Source: Aphanomyces cochlioides
Taxonomy: Eukaryota; Oomycota; Saprolegniomycetes; Saprolegniales; Verrucalvaceae
Direction: 5' to 3'
DNA: 64,000 nucleotides
NCBI GenBank assembly: GCA_019828595.1
Contig: JAHQRK010000004.1
Span: 1,116,001 to 1,180,000 of the forward strand
A program made the position numbers and the translations under genes. Shown piece by piece: positions 58,201 through 64,000 of this stretch. Every line of letters begins with the position of its first letter. Position 1 is the stretch's first letter. The notes under the pieces were generated by a model. It saw only the letters and a program-made list of their open reading frames with translations. It did not search any database and had not been told where the DNA came from.

Positions 58201-59256
58201 GTTGGGGACTTGCAAAAGCGAAGCGATCTCGACAGCTAACTTCTTCAACGGCAGACGTTGTTTCTCCAATCGTTGAGAATGGAATTCTTTGAGTTGGGAG
58301 CGGATATCATTGACCAGCATGTCGTAGGCCTTGGAGATATTGTGGAATGTTGGAGACTTGTCCAAAAATCGATCCAGACATCCATGAACAATCTCGGCCG
58401 CTCGTGGTAGACGAAGTAGCCAAGTTGGAGCTTTCCATGATCCAGAGCCATGGCGCAATGTTTGACGCTTTGTGATGATACGACAAGCCACGTGGTCAGC
58501 CTGTGGAACGTGTGGCATGTGCGTCGCCTTCCAATGACGAAGACCCGCCAAGGTGGACGAACAAAAGATGTAGTCGAGTCGGTTGGTGAGTGTGGGACTT
58601 GTGAAGGCTCGTGCCACGGGGTTTTGACGACGAAACAGATCCACCAGAGACAAACTGTGCATCCATTGTTCCAGTTGAAGGGTGCCGGCCATGGTGGAGG
58701 TACTGGGTCTCAACGAATCCAAATCTTTGTTGAGAGTGCAGTTGAAATCTCCTCCAACAATGTGGAGCGCATGTGGAGGAAAGTCGCGTGGCAATTCTTC
58801 GAAGTAACTTGCTCGTTGTTGGAAGGCTGCCGGCGCATAGATATTGTGGAGAACGACTGTCAGTGGACCCAGAGTACATCGCACTTGTAGATAACGACCA
58901 CGAAGCACTGGGTTGTCATGAGGGACTTGAGTGGCGTTCTTCAAAGGAGAGTGAGGATGTATCAACGTAGCCAGACCTCCAGTGGCTGGCGACGTGGATA
59001 CTTCAGGGTAAATAGGCTCTTCAAAGAACAAAGAGCCTTCGTGGTTTGTGATGCGTTGCCAATGGAACGCAACACGGTCGTGGAGACATGGCGTGCGGAA
59101 ACGGGTTTCTTGGATAAAGGAAACGTCGTGAACACTTGATAGTTTGTCGAGGATGTACCGATGACTGTTGGAGAAGCCATTGGTGTTGAGGGAGATGATT
59201 TGTGGGTCCCAGTCCACGAGTTCAGTTGGGACATCGGAGAAGTTGTTGTCAATCAT
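55201..59256 (-). CDS. ORF2 protein of U10, complete endonuclease-RT
   Basis: The only complete ORF2 in the window: 1351 residues from the ATG at 59256 to TGA at 55201. It should nick the target and reverse transcribe element RNA in the nucleus (target-primed reverse transcription). Endonuclease domain about 1-260: SLNTNG 23-27, E50, GGDFN 168-172, NRLDYIF with D228, DH at 254-255. A Gln/Arg/Lys-rich helical linker spans about 310-400. RT about 520-800: LLDFEKAFD with D626 and D632, QGDP 685-688, FADD 725-728. Zinc knuckle C1203, C1206, H1214, C1219, as in the zf-RVT family. No RNase H domain is evident. ORF1 ends 78 bp upstream. All catalytic residues I can identify are present. Confidence 0.93.
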   Translation of the reverse strand: MIDNNFSDVPTELVDWDPQIISLNTNGFSNSHRYILDKLSSVHDVSFIQETRFRTPCLHDRVAFHWQRITNHEGSLFFEEPIYPEVSTSPATGGLATLIHPHSPLKNATQVPHDNPVLRGRYLQVRCTLGPLTVVLHNIYAPAAFQQRASYFEELPRDFPPHALHIVGGDFNCTLNKDLDSLRPSTSTMAGTLQLEQWMHSLSLVDLFRRQNPVARAFTSPTLTNRLDYIFCSSTLAGLRHWKATHMPHVPQADHVACRIITKRQTLRHGSGSWKAPTWLLRLPRAAEIVHGCLDRFLDKSPTFHNISKAYDMLVNDIRSQLKEFHSQRLEKQRLPLKKLAVEIASLLQVPNMRQDAVLVDRVRDLQKQIHELQDRDKQFRQDQAFQLHLYKAERSPKFHFMSPVPTPLKKTVFKELVDVNGNVVSNQQGMSDVLVDYYKDLFAAPEVQRSGDEVSSFLTPLTRHKQLPEQAQKELSAPLRANEFYHAIRHSSSNSAPGPNALPFEVLKLAPHKWSLVLELLFTHQLHSHPRLTPMQLVSTLVLLHKKGPKSQAKNYRPISLLNTDVKILTSILAYRLQRHIRHIIHPDQQGFIRRSNIQTNIARLDDMLHHIKLHSPSSMVALLDFEKAFDRVDHAYLLRVLRHYGFPETFVDMVRVLYSGRKSRILVNGFLSKPVHISRGVLQGDPLSPLLFVIALEPMCQLLRQHSNYGIKCGDRYHTGSYFADDSQLYAANETCLHRQLALVQTFCDKSGFRLNVDKTQILTYSQLNGNLASLQVTSDSPVKALGILVAPNLSPLARFNYVFEKFVARLSLWLYKARTMAGKVTILHSISLPVLWYQLAFVPADKDLAKKIDKAMLQFMHGEEINPSSSVHGLRLIKKEILFMPKKSGGLGLHHALALWQQHNRSVMIRCIQAITTPPRKSAMSAWITPGYTLLEKAFHPWGSPRDLLLANGSSAFIRQLYKNPNITPMWKALLSSWFESRWTPYGCPNHISSLDVPLWHNSYLPGLEDLYDQCSTSTQDQANVLASLHITKLSHLLTPCQRVWPASILFDKINRACRQANFVPPTKQWISILVTKLSRLFEIVSEEDAPVFHLPTPSSEWMEWHWMIHPDSSPILLALATSKSAKIRASPAVSSSILPTKHLNLPSNFYEDPKRLTQLAAFLQPDHILPRYGEFIFKTLLRANAMQYLFQYQDPKPTCVFCRVNETYEHFLFSCGYGQSVWYFFKAIQRLLECSFPSTCLEMFYETPKPSDGYYIRGYLKIWPIVRACVYYQIWLQRADRTFRPDLTAKSPMEVAIHAASLIKLHLQQLLVDLPLKKGYTKVFNVLKHLSSDPWLRQHIIPDSVVS

Positions 59257-59334
59257 CACGAGTACAGATGAAAATGAGTAGAATGGAGGGGTCAGAGGGG
59301 AGGTTGAAATGGATTGAAGCAGGGGATAGAAGCC

Positions 59335-60804
59335 TTAGAGTTGATCGTCCTCCAAATCGAGGGGATCAATTTCGTCGGCGTTCATGGAGTGGTGAGCTTT
59401 GCTGCAGAGCTCGTCGATGTGGTAATTGTTGGTGATGCTTTTGAGCATCGAGATGGCCGACAAGACGGGAGCCGGCAAAGTGAACTTCTCGAGATTGTCG
59501 CTGAAGTTTTCGATCAAAGCAAACAGCGACCAGTCCGTCAAGCAGTTGGTGTCAGGCAATCTTGTTGCTTCTTGGTTCAATAGAACAGTCAGTGCCTCCG
59601 AGTTTGTGTAGAGGTCTGGGGCCCGATTTGAGAGGAATAAGTCAATCGTAGCAAGTGCAAAGAGGATGCGCTTGATCTCTGGTATGTCCGTGGTCAATTC
59701 TTCCAAGATTTCTGACGGGTGAATCTTGTATTGAGCCATGAAGTTGACGTGATGTTTGTAGTTGTGAGGCTTGCCTTGAGCTTTTAACAAAGCCATCTTG
59801 CGCTCAATAGTCTTGGTTGCAACAAGTGACTGAAACAAACTGAGGTCTTCATCTTGTGCGTACATAGCATGTGCAACGAGCTGAGGATCATCTCGCAAAA
59901 TGCGTTGACATTCGGTGATACTGCCTTCGACTTTCTTGTCTCGAATGATCTTCTTCGCCAATTCGAGGTGGGCTGCAGCAGACTTGTTAAGTCGTTGTTT
60001 CTTCGCTTTGCCTTTGGTCTTTTTCGGGCGTGGCGCACTTGAATCTTCCAATACAATTCGAGGCACTGCAAAGTCTTCAAACGAGAGTTCCACGTCGTCT
60101 TCTTCGAGGATATGAAAACGGTTGGATGTCGGCAGGGGATCCAAACGTGGGGACGAAGGCAAAGTACGTTTTGGAGCTGGTCCAGACCGGTAGCCCGTTA
60201 CCAATTGAAGGTCCAGCGAGTTCTTGGGCTGCTCACTTGGTGGAGCAAGAGCGGGCGATTCGTTGGTAGACATTTCCACATCTTCTTGTTGTTTGTCTTG
60301 TCCATTGTTGTTAGGGGGATCGCTGTCACCAGACATATCGACATCAGAGCCATGAGAAGGAGCTGTTGGCTGTGGTTGTTCATCTTGACCATCTTCAGAT
60401 GCCTCAGTTGAGTCGGCCTTGCCTTCCGCATTTGTTCCAGGGTCTTGATCATGATCGTCTCCATCATGTTCAGGTTCTTTTTCTCCTGACGGAGGAGATT
60501 TTGCCGCTGCCTTGGCCGCTTTTGCCTTCGCTTTTTCAGCCTTGGCCTCTGCACGTCGTGAAACAATCGACGGAGGCAATGTCTTGTTCAGAGCAGCGAT
60601 CTTGTGCTGAAACACGACGACAAAAGGCTGACCCGACGGATCCGTAATGGTGATTTCGCGTAGTGCGTCGCCGGATTTTGGCACCAGCTGCAGGAGGCGC
60701 AGACGACTTGAAAATGACTCTCAAATGCGGCGACTTGATGTTCTGACCAGCAGTAGGGTTGAATGCTGCTATCACTGACTTGGTCAATGCAGCCATTTTC
60801 TTGA
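59335..60804 (-). pseudogene. ORF1 of U10, C-terminal half with 2-bp deletion
   Basis: ORF1 residues of about 524-1012. Two bases are lost near 60688 (CACCAGCTGC for CACCAGCACTGC), so the stretch nearest the truncation is out of frame; the open frame is 59335-60684. The frame from the U11 tail (60536-60838) enters it but is then shifted. Confidence 0.9.
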
Positions 60805-63800
60805 TTAAATGAGTTGTATTAACCTTATTTTTGAGCAAAGGCCCTAATGACTTACTATTTTGCCTCGTACTGTATAAATAGAATTTGGAAAACAGAATAT
60901 GGCAAAGTGGTCATTGAACAGGAGATGAAGTGGTGAGCCGTCATGCTCACTCATGAAACGACGCTGTCAGGAATGATGTGTTGACGTAACCAGGGGTCCG
61001 AAGATAGATGCTTGAGCACATTGAATACCTTGGTGTATCCCTTCTTGAGAGGGAGATCAACCAGGAGCTGTTGTAGATGTAGCTTGATCAAAGAGGCAGC
61101 ATGAATGGCAACTTCCATCGGACTCTTCGCTGTGAGGTCGGGTCGAAAGGTGCGATCGGCACGTTGGAGCCATATTTGATAATACACGCAGGCTCGGACA
61201 ATCGGCCAGATCTTCAGATAGCCACGGATGTAGTATCCATCGGACGGCTTGGGCGTCTCGTAGAACATTTCCAGACAAGTCGACGGAAAGGAACACTCGA
61301 GCAGTCGCTGGATCGCCTTGAAGAAATACCAAACAGATTGACCATATCCACAAGAGAACAGGAAATGCTCGTACGTCTCATTGACACGACAGAAGACACA
61401 CGTCGGCTTGGGGTCTTGGTACTGAAACAGATATTGCATGGCGTTGGCGCGGAGAAGGGTCTTGAAAATGAACTCTCCATATCGAGGGAGAATGTGGTCG
61501 GGTTGGAGGAAGGCGGCAAGTTGGGTAAGGCGCTTGGGGTCTTCGTAAAAGTTGGATGGCAGGTTGAGATGCTTGGTAGGAAGAATGGACGAGCTGACAG
61601 CTGGAGAAGCTCTGATCTTAGCCGATTTCGAAGTCGCAAGCGCCAACAAGATCGGACTCGAGTCAGGGTGTATCATCCAGTGCCATTCCATCCATTCAGA
61701 GCTAGGCGTCGGCAAGTGGAACACGGGAGCATCCTCTTCAGAAACAATCTCAAACAATCGTGATAACTTGGTCACCAAGATTGAGATCCATTGTTTCGTT
61801 GGAGGGACAAAATTGGCTTGGCGGCAGGCACGGTTGATTTTGTCGAACAAGATCGAAGCTGGCCAAACTCGCTGACACGGAGTCAACAAATGCGACAACT
61901 TCGTGATGTGAAGCGAAGCCAATACATTGGCTTGGTCTTGCGTCGATGTAGAGCACTGATCGTATAGGTCTTCGAGTCCAGGCAGATACGAGTTGTGCCA
62001 AAGGGGAACATCCAAAGATGAGATGTGATTTGGACAGCCGTACGGAGTCCAGCGGGATTCAAACCAGCTACTCAATAAGGCTTTCCACATTGGAGTGATA
62101 TTGGGATTCTTGTACAGTTGTCTGATGAATGCAGAAGAGCCATTCGCCAAGAGGAGATCTCGGGGGGAACCCCATGGATGAAAAGCCTTCTCGAGGAGAG
62201 TATAGCCCGGCGTAATCCAGGCGGACATGGCAGACTTGCGGGGTGGGGTGGTGATGGCTTGAATGCATCTGATCATGACAGAGCGGTTGTGTTGTTGCCA
62301 TAAAGCAAGTGCATGGTGCAGGCCTAAGCCACCGGACTTCTTCGGCATGAATAGGATCTCCTTTTTGATCAAACGGAGGCCATGGACAGAGGAGGATGGG
62401 TTGATTTCTTCACCATGCATAAATTGAAGCATGGCCTTGTCGATCTTTTTGGCCAGGTCTTTGTCGGCAGGGACAAAAGCCAGTTGGTACCATAACACAG
62501 GCAGACTTATGCTGTGCAGGATAGTGACTTTTCCGGCCATGGTTCGAGCCTTGTAGAGCCACAAAGACAAGCGAGCCACAAACTTCTCAAACACGTAATT
62601 GAAACGTGCCAATGGAGAAAGATTGGGCGCAACCAAGATACCAAGAGCCTTCACGGGACTGTCGGAAGTAACTTGTAGTGAGGCAAGGTTCCCATTCAAC
62701 TGGCTGTAGGTCAGAATTTGGGTCTTGTCTACGTTGAGTCGGAAACCAGACTTGTCGCAAAAGGTTTGAACCAATGCAAGCTGCCGGTGGAGGCACGTCT
62801 CATTTGCAGCATAGAGTTGCGAGTCGTCGGCAAAGTAACTCCCAGTGTGGTAGCGATCCCCACACTTGATGCCATAGTTGGAGTGTTGCCGTAGGAGTTG
62901 GCACATCGGTTCCAAAGCGATCACAAACAGAAGTGGCGACAGTGGATCACCTTGCAACACACCGCGTGAGATGTGAACTGGCTTGGACAAGAAGCCGTTC
63001 ACCAAGATGCGAGACTTGCGGCCCGAGTACAGTACGCGAACCATGTCAACAAAGGTTTCGGGAAAGCCATAGTGACGGAGGACGCGGAGCAAGTACGCGT
63101 GGTCCACGCGATCAAAAGCTTTCTCAAAGTCAAGCAGTGCCACCATCGAGGACGGACTGTGTAGTTTGATGTGGTGCAGCATGTCATCCAGTCGTGCAAT
63201 ATTGGTTTGGATATTGCTTCGACGGATAAAGCCTTGCTGGTCCGGGTGGATGATGTGTCGAATGTGGCGCTGGAGTCGATAAGCCAGAATACTCGTCAGG
63301 ATTTTCACATCCGTGTTGAGTAGGCTAATGGGCCGATAGTTCTTGGCCTGTGACTTGGGGCCTTTCTTGTGCAGCAACACCAGCGTACTGACAAGTTGCA
63401 TGGGAGTCAAGCGAGGGTGAGAATGGAGCTGGTGTGTGAATAGCAGCTCCAATACCAACGACCACTTGTGAGGTGCAAGTTTGAGGACTTCGAATGGCAG
63501 AGCGTTGGGACCTGGCGCTGAGTTCGAACTGCTGTGTCGAATAGCATGATAGAACTCGTTGGCGCGCAAGGGAGCCGACAGCTCTTTCTGGGCTTGCTCT
63601 GGCAGTTGCTTGTGTCGAGTCAATGGGGTCAGAAATGACGACACTTCGTCTCCAGATCGCTGCACCTCGGGAGCTGCAAACAAGTCCTTGTAGTAGTCGA
63701 CCAGGACGTCAGACATGCCTTGTTGATTGGAGACAACATTTCCATTGACATCCACCAACTCTTTGAAGACTGTCTTCTTCAAGGGCGTAGGGACAGGGGA

Positions 63801-64000
63801 CATGAAGTGGAACTTGGACGAGCGCTCTGCTTTGTACAAGTGAAGTTGGAACGCCTGGTCTTGACGAAACTGCTTGTCTCGATCTTGCAGCTCGTGAATT
63901 TGCTTTTGAAGGTCTCGCACTCGATCCACCAGCACTGCATCTTGACGCATGTTGGGGACTTGCAAAAGCGAAGCGATCTCGACAGCTAACTTCTTCAACG
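60805..64000 (-). mobile_element. LINE copy U11, tandem unit 2, continues beyond edge
   Basis: A repeat of U10 starting at the same junction. Only a few differences from U10 were noted in the visible 3.2 kb (for example GGCCTG for GGCTTG near 63349 and GGAC for GGGC near 63817), so the duplication is recent or homogenised. Confidence 0.92.
60951..64000 (-). CDS. ORF2 of U11, partial, open to right edge
   Basis: Open from the TGA at 60951 to the window edge, covering about residues 336-1351: linker, the full RT with LLDFEKAFD, QGDP and FADD, and the zinc knuckle. It differs from U10 by Ser for Pro in the KAERS segment, where Ser is the family state. No lesion is visible; the endonuclease and start lie outside. 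Confidence 0.9.
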   Translation of the reverse strand, partial: LKKLAVEIASLLQVPNMRQDAVLVDRVRDLQKQIHELQDRDKQFRQDQAFQLHLYKAERSSKFHFMSPVPTPLKKTVFKELVDVNGNVVSNQQGMSDVLVDYYKDLFAAPEVQRSGDEVSSFLTPLTRHKQLPEQAQKELSAPLRANEFYHAIRHSSSNSAPGPNALPFEVLKLAPHKWSLVLELLFTHQLHSHPRLTPMQLVSTLVLLHKKGPKSQAKNYRPISLLNTDVKILTSILAYRLQRHIRHIIHPDQQGFIRRSNIQTNIARLDDMLHHIKLHSPSSMVALLDFEKAFDRVDHAYLLRVLRHYGFPETFVDMVRVLYSGRKSRILVNGFLSKPVHISRGVLQGDPLSPLLFVIALEPMCQLLRQHSNYGIKCGDRYHTGSYFADDSQLYAANETCLHRQLALVQTFCDKSGFRLNVDKTQILTYSQLNGNLASLQVTSDSPVKALGILVAPNLSPLARFNYVFEKFVARLSLWLYKARTMAGKVTILHSISLPVLWYQLAFVPADKDLAKKIDKAMLQFMHGEEINPSSSVHGLRLIKKEILFMPKKSGGLGLHHALALWQQHNRSVMIRCIQAITTPPRKSAMSAWITPGYTLLEKAFHPWGSPRDLLLANGSSAFIRQLYKNPNITPMWKALLSSWFESRWTPYGCPNHISSLDVPLWHNSYLPGLEDLYDQCSTSTQDQANVLASLHITKLSHLLTPCQRVWPASILFDKINRACRQANFVPPTKQWISILVTKLSRLFEIVSEEDAPVFHLPTPSSEWMEWHWMIHPDSSPILLALATSKSAKIRASPAVSSSILPTKHLNLPSNFYEDPKRLTQLAAFLQPDHILPRYGEFIFKTLLRANAMQYLFQYQDPKPTCVFCRVNETYEHFLFSCGYGQSVWYFFKAIQRLLECSFPSTCLEMFYETPKPSDGYYIRGYLKIWPIVRACVYYQIWLQRADRTFRPDLTAKSPMEVAIHAASLIKLHLQQLLVDLPLKKGYTKVFNVLKHLSSDPWLRQHIIPDSVVS

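Larger units (their letters stand above)
55055..60804 (-). mobile_element. LINE copy U10, tandem unit 1 (5750 bp)
   Basis: A complete 3' end, complete ORF2 and ORF1 back to residue 524 or so. Its right neighbour U11 begins with the same junction after the same ORF1 base, giving a head-to-tail tandem repeat with a period of exactly 5750 bp. U10 and U11 share rare variants: ATTTTGCC and GAATTTGG in the 3' UTR, GTCGACGG in ORF2. Confidence 0.92.

Noticed and set aside
1..64000. CRISPR array, satellite or bacterial mobile island
   Set aside because: The repeats are kilobase-long coding LINE copies with variable truncation. There are no short regularly spaced repeats, no prokaryotic gene order and no ribosome-binding sites.
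1..64000. LTR retrotransposon or endogenous virus
   Set aside because: No long terminal repeats, protease, integrase or envelope-like genes are seen. The endonuclease-RT-zinc knuckle order and target-primed junctions are those of a LINE.

Overview
The window looks like a eukaryotic nuclear locus built entirely from copies of one LINE-type (non-LTR) retrotransposon family. No host gene, rRNA, tRNA, CRISPR array or unrelated mobile element was found. Each element has a 61-nt 5' UTR, an ORF1 of about 1012 codons (gag-like, no recognised domain), a 78-bp spacer, an ORF2 of 1351 codons (apurinic-type endonuclease, reverse transcriptase, C-terminal CCHC-like zinc knuckle) and a 3' UTR of about 146 nt. 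The 3' UTR ends in CATTTAA with no poly(A) tail. Adding back the deletions seen in the two full-length copies gives a complete length of about 7.38 kb. The protein style and moderate GC would suit an oomycete such as Aphanomyces or Saprolegnia, but that is a weak inference because no host gene is present.

Layout, left to right. Minus-strand copies are called U1 to U11 and plus-strand pieces P1 to P4. U1 (1-2188) runs off the left edge and is joined to its own inverted 5' end P1 (2189-2614). U2 (2615-6193) is followed by a 116-bp ORF1 patch, plus-strand piece P2 (6310-7060) and a 27-bp ORF2 scrap. U3 (7088-14337) has both element ends. A 490-bp ORF2 fragment, U4 (14828-21587) and U5 (21588-27854) follow. 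P3 (27855-29767, plus) is cut by U6 (29768-36055). P4 is a plus-strand element from 36056 to its own 3' end at 50828. It is interrupted by U7 (39939-42248, twin-primed with 5' inversion) and by U8 (42401-49291), which has both element ends and a 15-bp target-site duplication. P4 itself sits against a minus-strand element, U9 (50829-55054). U10 (55055-60804) and U11 (60805 to the right edge) are near-identical tandem repeats with a 5750-bp period.

Nearly all ORFs are broken, each by an identifiable lesion. The exceptions are ORF1 of U8 (46192-49230), ORF2 of U10 (55201-59256) and the visible part of ORF2 in U11. No single copy has both ORFs intact, so any activity from this locus would need complementation between copies. 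Insertion junctions repeatedly follow a target ending in TGG, and every identifiable target lies inside another copy of the same family. The array therefore appears to have grown by self-insertion, twin priming, template switching and later duplication or conversion.

Residue numbers below count from the ATG of each ORF and are approximate.
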